DNA of 64,000 nt from Chinchilla lanigera (lineage: Eukaryota > Chordata > Mammalia > Rodentia > Chinchillidae): positions 9,060,297 to 9,124,296 of the forward strand of contig NW_004955480.1 in assembly GCF_000276665.1 (NCBI RefSeq), in the 5' to 3' direction. The position numbers and the translations under genes were made by a program. Below, piece by piece: positions 1 through 10,390 of the stretch. Within the stretch, counting starts at the first letter, position 1; every line of letters begins with the position of its first letter. Under the pieces are notes generated by a model that saw only the letters and a program-made list of their open reading frames with translations, did not search any database and was not told the DNA's origin.

Positions 1-57
1 ACGACCTTGCGCATGCCAGGCAGGCGCTTTTGCCGCTGAGCTAAATCCCCAGCCCCC
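1..57 (-). mobile_element. ID SINE (tRNA-like), cut by the window start
   Basis: Read on the minus strand this is the 5' body of an ID element: a 'gctggggatttagctcag' box-A-like start followed by the 'cgcctgcctggca' and 'gcgcaaggtcgt' blocks. Its 3' end lies outside the window. The same body recurs at 22529-22602 and at 63929-64000. The match to the rodent ID/BC1 family is close, so the copy is fairly young. Confidence 0.85.
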
Positions 58-1765
58 ATTATAAGGATTTTTATTGGTTTACTTTTCACCCTTCTAGGAA
101 CTTTCCCAAAGGATGACAGCAATTTAGGCTTCCATCTGCAGAATATGAGTGCTCATGTCACAGCTCTGCCACCCATTCTGAATACCTGAAAAAAATCTCT
201 ACTGCAACAATTAGGAACCTCTGCATGCCAGTGTTTTGTGGGTAGTGTGGGCATTTATTTCACTGCTGCTACAGCAAAAAGGAAGGGAGGAGAGAGGCTA
301 AAGAGCAAGGAGAGGGCTGCAGTCAAATGAGAAAGGGGATTCCTGCCCCTGGGTGCCTATCTCAGCTATTTATGAAGCTGCGGGTTCATTCTTCTATTCT
401 GAGGAGTCACCAGGAAGAAATGTGCTCCACTTTCTTTGCTGGCTGTCTCCTTAATTTGATCACAGAGCTTTTTTTTTCTGTATCCTTAGCACCATGGAAA
501 CGCTGTTTTGTGTTGAGCCTGCTTGAGGAATAAGTGCTGTAGTAAAACATGGCTTTTTCACATGATGTGAATTGCTGACACTCCGGTAAGGCCCTGGATA
601 CAAGCTGGGGCTCTTTGTCTTTCCTACAATCATATAAAACTTCATGAAGAAGAAAGGGAACTTGTAAAGAAAAATCCACACCTTCCCTTTCCTCTTAGCT
701 CTTTTCTTTGCAGGGCTTGGAGGCTTTCTTCTAAAGGATGCATTCTTTCCCGGTGATAGCATTCTGGCATTTTTTCCCCTCTGAAAGTCTCCGTGATAAA
801 ACATCTGTGGCCTGAGCCAGAGGGGTTGGCCCTCCTCTGGGATGGCATTGCTCCCAGTGCAGACTATACACCAGCAAGCTCTACATTGCTGGGAGCTTGG
901 CTCCAATGCAGAGTTCCCGGCCCTGCCCAGACCTCTCAAAGTGAAACTGCTTTAACTTGGAGCTGTATCTGTGATGTCGGGGAACACTGTCAGTTTTTGG
1001 AGCAATGGTCAGGGGGACAGCTGAATAGCATTAGGGATGTGTCTCTTTCTCCTTACTGTTATCTTCGTGTCCTCTCTGGATTCCATTACTGCTGCCATCA
1101 CCACATATCGCGAAGAGTTACCTGGGGACAAGATATTCTCACTGCTTTTAAACTCTGGTCCAAACAAGGTCACGGCTCCATTCTCCTGATTCCTTTACAC
1201 AGAGACAAATTTACAGGATAGAAAACAAAACAAAACAACAAGGAGCACCAAATATGGAGATAAAGCAAAGGATAAAAATAAAAAGGAAGGTTTAAATCAA
1301 GCTCGAGAAGAGGCTGGACACAGATTCCTACTCTGGCCATACCTGTCTTAGGTCCAGGTTCACAAGCTTCATCCTAATTCTCTCTTGTCAGATTTTCCCT
1401 CTGTCCCCAAATGGCTGCTGCAAGATCCCACTGTTGTCCTGGCTTTCTAGCCCTGATGATTCCCTTCCTAGAGAGAGTTTCTCCCAATTCTCAGCGCCCT
1501 AATCCCCTTCTCACAATGGGAGAGATTGTCATCAGTGGCCTGAGACTATTGATTATTCTCTGGTCAAGAACCAGAGGCAGGTCTTCCAGGATAGGAGACT
1601 TAAACTCCATCCAATCCCATTCCTGACGTCACTTTCCTAGATGATAGTAACAAGTGTCTGCCTCTTTAGAAGACACTCTGCTTACTTCATTTCTCTGCTT
1701 GTTGATTGAGTTATGTGGGTTTTATTTTGTATTTAGTTTTTTTGATGCTTCATATATTTGGGTAT
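58..1765. other. No recognisable feature (about 1.7 kb)
   Basis: No repeat family, RNA gene or convincing exon was recognised. Open frames of up to 159 codons occur on both strands (for example around 460-939 minus and 793-1221 plus), but they overlap each other and resemble no protein I know. They look like chance frames. Confidence 0.5.
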
Positions 1766-1774
1766 TAATCTTCT

Positions 1775-2440
1775 CCAGAAACTATTAGGGAAATGCAAAT
1801 CAAAAGGCCATTGAAATTCCATCTCCACCCAATCAGAATGACTATTATTAAGGAAAGAGAAAACAGTAATTGCTAGTGAGGATGTGGGGGGGGCGGGTGA
1901 GGAACCCTCCTACAATGCTGGTGGGACTGTAAATTGGCACAGTGACTCTGGAAATCAGGACAGATGTTCCTCAAAAAACTAAACATAACATTAAATGTAT
2001 CTATACCATTCCTTGGTATATTCCCCTAAGAATTCAAGTGGGTGTCCTATAGAGATACATGTTTGCCTATGTTTATCAGGGCAATATGGATTCACAACAG
2101 CCAAGCTATTGAATCAGCCTAGGTATCTGCCAGTGAATGAATGGGTAAAGGAAATCTGGTATATACACAAGGGAGTATTATGCAGCCATAAATAAGACCA
2201 TGTCTTGTCATTTGCAGGAAAATGGGTGAACCACAGACCATCGTATTAAACAGATAGAAAAGACCTAGAAGACAGTAATTGCATATCTTCTGTCATATAG
2301 GAAATCTAGGAATGAAAAAAAAGACAAAAGTAGAAGAGAGACTGTTACAGAAAAGGAAGGGATGAGGAGAGGGGAGGAAGAGGCCAGGAGAGCAGTGGGG
2401 AGGGTAATCAGAATGTGTCGTAGGAACACATGAGCATGCC
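1775..2440 (+). mobile_element. L1 3' fragment (end of ORF2 plus 3' UTR)
   Basis: The sequence follows the end of L1 ORF2 in order: 'gggaaatgcaaatcaaaa', 'gaatgactattatta', 'gctagtgaggatgtgg', 'gttcctcaaaaaacta', 'gtattatgcagccata' and 'cttgtcatttgcagg'. It then runs into a purine-rich 3' UTR at about 2330-2420. The reading frame is broken many times, so no reverse transcriptase product is possible. It is a 5'-truncated old copy. Confidence 0.88.
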
Positions 2441-2754
2441 AAAAGAAATCTCACTATTCCGTATGTTCCTCCTCAAGAGAACCTACAGAGCAGTAACTTC
2501 ATTGTGGCAGGTCTCAGAGGACCCTGTGCTTAACAATCATGCATTTCCGACCGGGGGTCATTTCTTAATAGCTGCTGGGCTGCAGGCCATTGGCACAAGG
2601 AGAGAGACTGCTTGGGCAGCAGGAAGTGAGGGTGTAGGGGAAGGAAGCCACTCAGAGTCACAAAGCACGGGCCAAGGGCTTCTCAGTGAGTTAGCTCTCT
2701 GCGAGGCATGAGCCAAAGCCTTTAAAAACAAGGATCAGAAAGAGACGTTTTGGT

Positions 2755-3022
2755 TGTACCATTTCTCAGCTGTAGGGCCTTGGACGAGTTCCCAAACCTT
2801 TCTGCACCATAATTTCCCCATGTGTAAAAGGAGAAAAGGGAATTCCTGCCTGTTAGAGCCAAGACTGGTTGTAAAATTTACAGAATCTCGTGCTAAGTGA
2901 AAATCTGGAGCCCCTGTTTGGAAGCCATTTGCTGAGCTCAGGGCCTGCCCGTGAAGCTGTCAGTCCTTAGACCTGCTGAGATCATCGCAGCATGTAGGAC
3001 ACACTAAGAATTCAATAAAGCC
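2755..3022 (+). repeat. MIR SINE
   Basis: MIR landmarks appear in sense order: a degraded 'agctgtagggccttgga' block, 'cataatttccccatgtgtaaaa', and the terminal 'attcaataaa' block. The copy is old and diverged. Confidence 0.65.
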
Positions 3023-3034
3023 TATTTATAAATA

Positions 3035-3170
3035 AAGCCTTGAGAGGTGCATATTATTCGTCCTCTATTGCAAATGGAAGAACTGAGGCTCTGGAAGGTC
3101 AAACTATTTCCCGGCATGCTTGGCCAGCTGAGTGACTGACTGGTGATTGTACCTGGTCTGTGGCCATAGG
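3035..3170 (-). repeat. MIR SINE, antisense
   Basis: The region holds the antisense MIR signature: 'tgcaaatggaagaactgaggc', then 'ggaaggtcaaactatttcc' and a degraded receptor-site block. It abuts the sense MIR just upstream, giving a tail-to-tail MIR pair. Confidence 0.6.
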
Positions 3171-3799
3171 GGAAGGAGGAGCAGCAACCCCTCGGAGAGG
3201 AAGGCCGGGTGGGAAGAAATGAACATTGTCCCTCTCCTCCTGGAGGTGGAGAAAGGACCCAGGGATGCATCTGCTGTGTGTAGAGAGAAGAGCAAGGACA
3301 GTCTCATATCTCATTTCTGAGGGGCCTGGAGCCATTTTACTAGGTCAAAAGCAGGGCCGAGAGGGGTTGACTCAGGGCTGGTATATGTGGAGATCCCAGT
3401 AAAGCTTTCATCTTATTTTGATTAGGAAATTAAGCCTGGGCCCCATTTCTCAGGTGCACAGTTTCCTAAGCCCTTGAAGGACTCCTTCCTACATAGTGGA
3501 TCTAGGTTTATTCACCTATACCCCCAATCTGCCTGGAATGCAATGTTTCCTGGATTCTAAAGAGTCAAAAGCTTCCTGAAAAAAATCCCAGAGCTTAGGG
3601 TCCAGGGATCCAAGAGTATACCTATGTAGCCTGGCTCAGGATAATTCTCTTTCCAGTGAGGAGCCTTAAAAAAGCCCACATGCAATGAGACGATATGTGA
3701 GGAAGGGCCTAGCACAGACCCACCAACCTGGTGAAGATATGTTCCATGACCCGTTGATTCTTTGTTCTGGCCTGGACATCAGCTTAGGTTCTTTTCCCA

Positions 3800-3960
3800 C
3801 AAGCTCTTTTAATTCTCCCAGTTGCCTCAAGGGGTAGGCGTGGCCATACCTAATTTATAGATAAGGGAACCTAAATTCAGACAGTATGATCATATCCTTA
3901 AGTTATGAAAGCTAAAAAAGAATGGAATCAGGTTTTTAACTGAGGTCTCTCTAGTAATAT
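3800..3960 (-). repeat. MIR/L2-class fragment, antisense
   Basis: A weak antisense MIR-like pattern is present, with 'taatttatagataagggaacc' followed by a diverged continuation. The family assignment is tentative. Confidence 0.4.
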
Positions 3961-4047
3961 CATCTCATTCTACTCCATCCTGTACCATGCCATTATATAC
4001 CAAGCCATACCATTCTGCAGTAACCACTGCATAGTGTTTACAATTGT

Positions 4048-4500
4048 GATGCTTAATTTTACTTATCAGTTTAACAAGGCTTCAGAGTACCCAGGTATTA
4101 CATTATTCCTGGTGTTTCTGTGAGGGCATTTTTGGATAAGGTTAACATCTGAATCAGTAGCCCGAGTAGTGTAGACTGGCTTCCTTAATGTAAGCGGGCC
4201 CTAGCCAATCAGTTGAAGAGCAGAATAGAGCAAAATGGCTGACAGTCCTCCAAATAAGAACGTTTTTTCCGTTTTGCTGGATTCAGACTGAAGCTTTGGC
4301 TCTTCCTGGGTTCTGAGTCTTCCAATATTTGGACTTAGAATATTCATGTGCTGTTGTGGGGCTCTAATCGGTTGACTCACCCTCCTGGACTTGGAGGTCT
4401 TGGGGAGTGCCAGCCTCTCTAGTGATATGATCTGATCATTTATAAATCTCTTTAGAAAGGTAGACACATATAAAGATGTAGATATGAACATGTACACATA
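4048..4500 (+). mobile_element. LTR-like eutherian interspersed repeat, sense
   Basis: The left end reads 'tgatgcttaattttactta', followed by 'tgtttctgtgagggcat', 'ggttaacatctgaatcag' and 'ccaatcagttgaag'. This matches a widespread mammalian repeat whose antisense form appears at 63484-63905. It has the length and TG start of a solo LTR, but I do not recall the family name with certainty. Confidence 0.6.
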
Positions 4501-4837
4501 GACTTAAATGGGAATAAGCACAATCTCTAGTTGTAGAGTAGATTAGATGAGATAGTTGGTATCAGTAAATACATTTTCCTTATTCTTCTGACTTTTGTTC
4601 AATGTCAGTCTTTAAACAACTATTTCCTGGATCATTCTTTCAAGCAAGTACTTCCTTGGTAGTTCTTACAAGCCATACCTCCCTAACCTTCTCTTCTACA
4701 AATTATTCTCCTTTAACCTTTATCATCCTATGAATGATAACTTAATTACTCCAGCCTGGCTCCCTGACTGGAAGGTAAATGCCATGAAAAGGAAACATTT
4801 GCCCTATTTTGTTGTTTGACATTCAGTAAATATTGTG

Positions 4838-4918
4838 GGCTGGGGAGATAGCTCAGTGGCACAAGATCCTGAGTTCAGTTCCTACAAATAAATAAATAAG
4901 TAAATAAATATTCATTGT
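4838..4918 (+). mobile_element. ID SINE with internal deletion and AAAT tail
   Basis: The body reads 'gggctggggagatagctcag' then jumps from 'tggcac' to 'aagatcctgagttcag', missing the middle of the usual ID body. It ends in an (AAAT)n tail. The left part contains the box-A-like promoter region. Confidence 0.75.
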
Positions 4919-5509
4919 ATGAATGAAAGACCTTGTTTAGAAAATATTATGAACTACAGAAGTGTTAGCTATTGTGCCTGAGATGAAAATTATTTTATTA
5001 GTACTTCAGCCTTCCATAAACACATTGTCACTATATAACTGAACTCCACTCCATACAATGAGATGTTAAGCCACTTTGAAAGACCCTTCAGGATGAACCC
5101 AGCTAGAGTTCCAGGCCTTGAGAAGAGGTGGGCAGTTTCAGAGGTTTTAACATCTATTAGATATCCCTCAAAACTGGTCAGTAAGTTACCTAATGTGTGT
5201 GACTAAGCTGTAACACCCTTTTTGGTCCACTTCTCTTTAGCTGTGAGATGAAAGAATCACAAAGACATAGTAATGTGCTAATAACCCCGAAAACACCCCT
5301 TCATTTGCCCTTTTACAACTACCAGGTGACAGATTGAGCTAGCATCCCAGACAGAAATGGCCATGACTCATTATATGGTATAGATATACTGTTAAAAAAT
5401 GGTAAGTGGCTGTAAGCCTCGGTTTGGACATGACTTTCCCAACACCCGACCGGTCTGCCAGAAAAGGCGTTTGTTCTCAACTCAGCACAGATGCTGTAGT
5501 GGTTGATAC

Positions 5510-5883
5510 ATTGTGTCATTTTGAGAAGTTTAGAAGTTTAACTAACGTGACTCAGCAGGTGGCCAGCGTTCTCACTTTGTAAACATCCTCATCCTGTGCA
5601 AGAGGAGAGCATAGAGATGATGTGAGTGCTACACCCACCTTAGGAGGCTGGACTGCCTCCAATATAAGAGAGGAAAAGAGGCTTGCTTTCCCCATCCTTT
5701 TGCTCTGGATTTTCTGTTTTCTGCCACCTTGAACTGTTGTCCCTCCACCTTGGGCCATTCTACCTTGGAGCCAGTTGATTACGGACTGAAACCTCCATAA
5801 ACTGTGAACTAAATAAACCTTTCCTTCCTTAACTTTGGGTGTCAGGTATTTTGTCTCAGCAACAGAGATAAGCAACCAAGACA
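5510..5883 (+). mobile_element. MaLR-type 5' LTR (rodent ORR1/MT-like), left boundary approximate
   Basis: The right half carries the MaLR LTR 3' signature: 'aactgtgaactaaataaacc' containing the polyadenylation signal, then 'ggtgtcaggtattttgtct'. It is followed immediately by 'gaatttggtaacagaagtgg', the junction sequence typical of the start of MaLR internal regions. The left boundary cannot be fixed by eye. Confidence 0.7.
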
Positions 5884-7330
5884 GAATTTGGTAACAGAAG
5901 TGGGCTCATTGCTGTGACTGCCCCTGACCATGTGTTTCAAGAGCCTTTGGGAATGGTTTGTGGGAAGATTTTGGAAATGTTCACAAATGTTGCCTGAAAG
6001 AGTAGAACTGGAATGCCTCAAGCTGTTCTGTATGGGAGATTCTGGTCAGAGCTCAAAAGACCAGAAAACCAGTAAAGAACAGGCTCAAGAGGTTTCTGCT
6101 GGGATGAAGGATTACATTGGATGCTGGGCTCTAGAACATGCATATTATACACTGGGAGAAAGTTTGTTGGCATTTTGTTCATGTCCAGAGACTTTGCCTG
6201 AGACTGAGATTAAGGGCAGCAGACTAATTAATCTGTGACAAGAAACTACAAGGCAGTCAAATATTGTGGTGGTGTCATGGCTATTGTTGGGTTATTTTAG
6301 CCAGATTTATGTTGCAAATCAAGAGCAAAGAGCTCAGCAGGATGATTTAAAATGTTTTGAGTTTGACCAGAAGAGGAGCTCCACTAAAGCTGTGGACTGC
6401 ATAGATAGAACTGAGAAGATCTCCATTGCTGAAAGGAACAGGAGAATATAAAAGATACTTGGAGGGCATCACAAGAAGTAGCAAGTTTCCATCCTTTGCA
6501 GCTTCAAAACTACAAAAGTTAAAGACTTTGCTATGAGGAGAAAGCCACAGAGCACCATGTTCCAAAATGGCAGTGGCATAGAAAATTTGTTCCTCAGAAT
6601 TGTATTCCCAGTACTCAGTGATCAAGGCACTCCACTTCTACCACTAAGACAGAAGAAAGCCTGGCTACTACTCCAGCTGGCAGCAGACCTTGGCATCACC
6701 CATATGGCACTGGTTATAGGTGAATGCAGAATGCAAGAGTTATGGGGTGAAAAAGCTTTCATCTTGATTTCAGAAGGCCTGGGAGGCCAGTCAGTGTGCC
6801 CCCTGAGAGGGCAGTGTGTGAAGCCAAAGGTGCAGTGGAGACCCCAGAAGTGTGGAAAATCCAGGACTACAGATCATCTAAGCAAAGCTACAAGGAAGGA
6901 GAAAAGTGGGCCCAAAAGAGAAGCTGTGGGAGCTACAACCACCAGAAGTACCATAGGTGTGGAGCCATCCAAGCTCTTTGGATCTCACAATTTGCCACAG
7001 ATTGCCTTAGATGCTGGATACAGAGCTGCAAGATTTAATGTTTGCCCTCCTGGATTCTGGACTTGGTTTGGCCTCAATCCTTTGTGTCCCCCTATTTGTA
7101 ACTTTTGGAATGAAAATGTTTGTCTTATGCCGTTGAACGTTGGAAATGTTTAATTTCTTATTTGTACAAGGGGTTGCAGCTAAGAGTTTACCTTACATCT
7201 CAGCAGTGCTTGGACATTTCAGCAGTGATGAAACTATTAGGGAACCTGTATCCTTAGATACAGAAACCTTAGAAACTCTTGCAGATGGGCTAAATGCCTT
7301 TTGCATAAAGGCATGAGGATGAGGGGTGAA
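5884..7330 (+). mobile_element. MaLR internal region, decayed
   Basis: The block starts with the MaLR LTR/internal junction. It contains the late internal landmarks 'gctgcaagatttaatgtttg' and, further on, 'ggaatgaaaatgtttg', both typical of MaLR internal sequences. Several reading frames run 60 to 200 codons, but none shows reverse transcriptase, protease or integrase motifs. That agrees with the known lack of pol in MaLRs. The element is a nonautonomous endogenous-retrovirus-like fossil. Confidence 0.68.
6533..7153 (+). pseudogene. 206-codon open frame in the MaLR internal region
   Basis: This is the longest uninterrupted frame in the window. It lies wholly inside the MaLR internal block and ends in sequence conserved among MaLR internals. 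The translation has no recognisable enzymatic domain, no zinc knuckle and no signal peptide, although lysine/arginine-rich stretches occur in its second half. It may be a gag-like remnant or a frame open by chance. There is no sign of host expression or of a ribosome-initiation context worth noting. Nothing suggests a functional protein. Confidence 0.3.
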
Positions 7331-7755
7331 ATGTAATGGTTCTAATGTAATATAATGTTGATAGACTTAATGCTGGTTCTTTGGAAGTGTTCCTTTCTAC
7401 ACTTTCAGCTTGGATGTCATCTTCTGGCTTCTGGCACCAATTGTTCAGCTTCCACTTGTGAAGATTGTTCAGCTTCAGCCTTCTGGTGTAGACTATTCAG
7501 CTTTTTGGCATAGAGTCTTCAACGTCCCATCAAAGATCTGTCAGCCTTCTGACACGGACTTGCACGGAACACTGCAATGAACTTTAGACCTTGGACTGGG
7601 CTCTTCAGCCTCCAGCATGCAGACACCCTCTGCATGCTTCCTCATTCAACTCTGTGGCTGACTGACCATCATAAGCCATTCTTATAATTTCTCATACATT
7701 TGTATATTTTGTGTTATGTCTGTTCCTCTAGTAAACTCTCATGGATACAGGTTCC
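7331..7755 (+). mobile_element. LTR-like segment downstream of the MaLR internal region
   Basis: It begins 'tgtaatggttctaatgtaat' right after the internal region and ends near 'ctgttcctctagtaaactctc', which resembles the ends of the LTR-like repeat at 4048 and 63484. It does not resemble the 5' LTR at 5510-5883. It is therefore either an unrelated insertion or a 3' LTR of another subfamily. Confidence 0.4.
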
Positions 7756-7759
7756 CTAG

Positions 7760-8490
7760 GCAAACACAGGATACCATAAAAGAGAAGATGAGGCAAGGAA
7801 TCTTGTGGGTCCCCAGATATCTGGAGACAACCAAAAATTTAGACAGGATGCTTCAAGGACTTTTCCCACTAAGGCATGAAAGATCCAGAGAACTTTGATT
7901 ACTGATGTTTATTAAGATCTTCCTGCCTAATGTCCCTTGCTGTCTTTCAAAAAAGCCAACTTCCCTTTGCTCCCTAAAGAGAGCATTTTCACCCTCTGTC
8001 TGCCTGCATCCAGGCACAATAAATTGCAGGCCATGTTGCCTTTACTCAGGCCTCATGGTCTTGGCTGTCTCTGCTTCGAGCCACTCCTTACAGAAGCTAC
8101 TAGTTAAAGATCCACTTTAATAATTGAAACCAGGTTTTATTGGCTTGAAGAGGAAACCAAACACCTCCTTAAACTGTGTGCATCTTCTGTTAGCATGGCC
8201 ATATGGAGGCATGCTGATGCATAGGGGTTAGAGGGACAAGGGCAACCTGCTCTGATGCTGTGTGTGCACTTTGACATTTCTAATGTCATCTTTGTGGACT
8301 GGTGGATCCTTAGTCATGAATAGGAAAGGGGTTGGTGTCTTAGTGGCCAATGGGCTTGCTTTTGTCTTCTCTTCCTGACTTGCACTTGAAAGTTCTAGGC
8401 ACCAGTGAAATAATGCTCAGCAGTGGGAGTTATAAGTAGACTGTCCTTGAGGGGAGTAAACCACAGCAGGAATGATGGCTCAACTGATTA
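7760..8490. other. No recognisable feature (about 0.7 kb)
   Basis: Short chance frames only. No repeat family was identified with confidence. Confidence 0.45.
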
Positions 8491-8499
8491 TGTATTCAC

Positions 8500-8688
8500 T
8501 ACATGCCAGCTACTTGGGCGATGTGTGATCCCATCAACTTCATGTTAACTCTAAAACATCAGTAGGTGCCACCACCATCTCAGTTTTTCAGACAAGAAAG
8601 TTGTAGCTCAGAAAAGTTAAGTGAATTTTTTGGAAGTCACTTTCCTAGTAAGGGAAGGTGCTGGGATTTCAACCTGGTGAGTCTGACC
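8500..8688 (-). repeat. MIR SINE, antisense
   Basis: Antisense MIR pattern: 'ccatctcagtttttcagac', 'gctcagaaaagttaagtga' and 'gctgggatttcaacc'. Confidence 0.65.
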
Positions 8689-8689
8689 C

Positions 8690-9035
8690 TGCAATGGTTT
8701 TGCTAGTGCTGCCATAATCAAATGCCGTAGACTGGTTGGTGTAAGCAACAAAAATATACTTTCTCACAGTTTGGAGGCTGGAAGTCTAAGATCAAAGGGT
8801 TGATGGAATTGGGCAAGGCCTCTTGCAGATGGCCACCTTCTTTCTGCCTCTTCACATTATTATCTCTCAGTCATGCACACCCTTGGCTTCCTTTTGTATG
8901 CCCCAATCTTCTTTTATAAGGACACCAGACTGGATTTGGACTCATCCTAACAGTATCATTTTAACTTAATTACTCCTTTCAAGGCTCTGTTTCCAAATAT
9001 TATCACCTTCTGAGGTACAGAGGGTTAGAATTATG
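8690..9035 (-). mobile_element. MaLR (MLT1/MST-type) LTR, antisense
   Basis: The antisense LTR start 'tgctagtgctgccataatc' is followed by 'tttctcacagtttggaggctg', 'cttttataaggacacc' and 'ctctgtttccaaatattat'. This is the usual order of antisense MLT1/MST-type LTRs. It directly abuts another antisense LTR. Confidence 0.75.
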
Positions 9036-9390
9036 TCTTAGCTCAGATACCAAAACAAAACCAGGTAGACCAGATGACTCAAACAGCAGAAATACATATT
9101 CTGCCAGTTCTTGGAACCTGGAGTACAACAGCAAGGTTCCCACTGATCTGACTCCTAATGAGGGGATTTTTCCTGGCTTTTTGATGGTCTATTTCTTGTT
9201 ATATTTTCACATGGCAGAAAGAAAAAGAATACCCTTCTCTCTTTGTAAACTCACAGGCCTATATTTAAGGTCCCACCTGTGTGACCCTAAAATTTAATTT
9301 CATCCTAAAAACACTGTCTTTAGATACACTCACACTGGGAGTTTAAGCTTTCATTGTATGAGTTTAGGGGGAGCACAATTTAGCCCACAA
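9036..9390 (-). mobile_element. Second MaLR-type LTR, antisense
   Basis: The order 'ttttcacatggcagaaagaa', 'ggtcccacctgtgtgaccc', 'cacactgggagtttaagc', 'gtatgagtttagggggagc' matches an antisense MaLR LTR of a different subfamily from its neighbour. Two antisense LTRs of differing sequence therefore sit end to end. Confidence 0.65.
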
Positions 9391-9624
9391 AGCTATATTC
9401 TTAACAGCAATGCAAACTTGAGTACTGGAGTCAGGGATCTCATGTGCATTTCCCTGATGGACACTCTCCTTTGGCATAGTTTCTTCAGAGGGGCATTCAG
9501 TCCTCCTCAGATACACAGGCAGAGGTGACCTTTGTGAAGGAAGCATCTTTGCCCTTCCTTGGGTCACAGTGAGCCATGTCCCCTGAGGCCAGGGTGCCAA
9601 GGCAGAATAGTTAGTGAGTGCTTC

Positions 9625-9788
9625 CTCGAAGGCAATTCTTGGACAAGTTATTCAACCTCTTCTGCTCTATTCTTCCTCATTTGTGAAACAGATGTCATAA
9701 TAGTGCCTAACTCCTGGGGATACTGTGAAAGCTAAATAACATAATAAAACAGCATAATGCCTGGGGCATGGAAGGTATAGCTTCTCCT
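9625..9788 (+). repeat. MIR SINE
   Basis: Sense MIR landmarks: 'ggacaagttattcaacctct', 'cctcatttgtgaaacag', 'ataatagtgcctaactcc' and 'ataatgcctggggcat'. Confidence 0.8.
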
Positions 9789-10224
9789 AAGGAGGTGGTA
9801 TTCTCTTTTATGCTAGTTACTTCCTTTCAGAGGGGAAAAATGTTCAAATACCTTAAACAATCTCCTCATACTTTCCCATAGTATGTTCTCTGTATTCTAG
9901 AGCCCAAAGGTGCTCTGCTCGGAATGAGTTCCAGAATCAATTATGTTTAGAAATACATTTAAGATTTCTCCCTTTCTGCAAATTAAATGCTCAATGAAAG
10001 TCTTGCTTAATGCAGTTTTATATAGCATCTTCTAAATACATTGCCATAAAGTTTCTTTTTTCACATAGCAAGTATTAACATTTTTTGCAATAGACTGTGG
10101 AAATAGCACCTTATAAAATTCCCTAAATTTCTGCACATGTCTTTGATTGATTTTCAAGTTTCAAGTGACTTTATATGCCCCATAGTGGTGTACACACAAA
10201 GGTCACTCACCCAGCTCATCAGCT

Positions 10225-10390
10225 TCTGTGTGTTTTACTAAGTTTTTATTTTTATTAGTACATGTTCGCACTACATAAAGATCACATTCACTGTGTGGAG
10301 TTGGTACATGTATGCAACACACCTTAATTCTTCTTACAGCCATTTGCCCGACCTTCCCTCTTCCTTTCCTCCATGTCAGCCTAGCATAAA
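10225..10390 (-). mobile_element. L1 3' UTR fragment, antisense
   Basis: The pattern 'tttttatttttattagtaca' followed by 'aagatcacattcactgtgtgg' and 'gcaacacaccttaattcttc' resembles the antisense 3' UTR of rodent L1s. It is short and diverged. Confidence 0.5.

Noticed and set aside
1..57. Possible tRNA gene because of box-A-like sequence
   Set aside because: It is an ID SINE derived from a tRNA-like ancestor. The body does not fold as a complete cloverleaf, and the same sequence recurs as dispersed repeats.
460..939. 159-codon minus-strand frame
   Set aside because: It overlaps other frames on both strands, and its translation matches no protein family I recognise.
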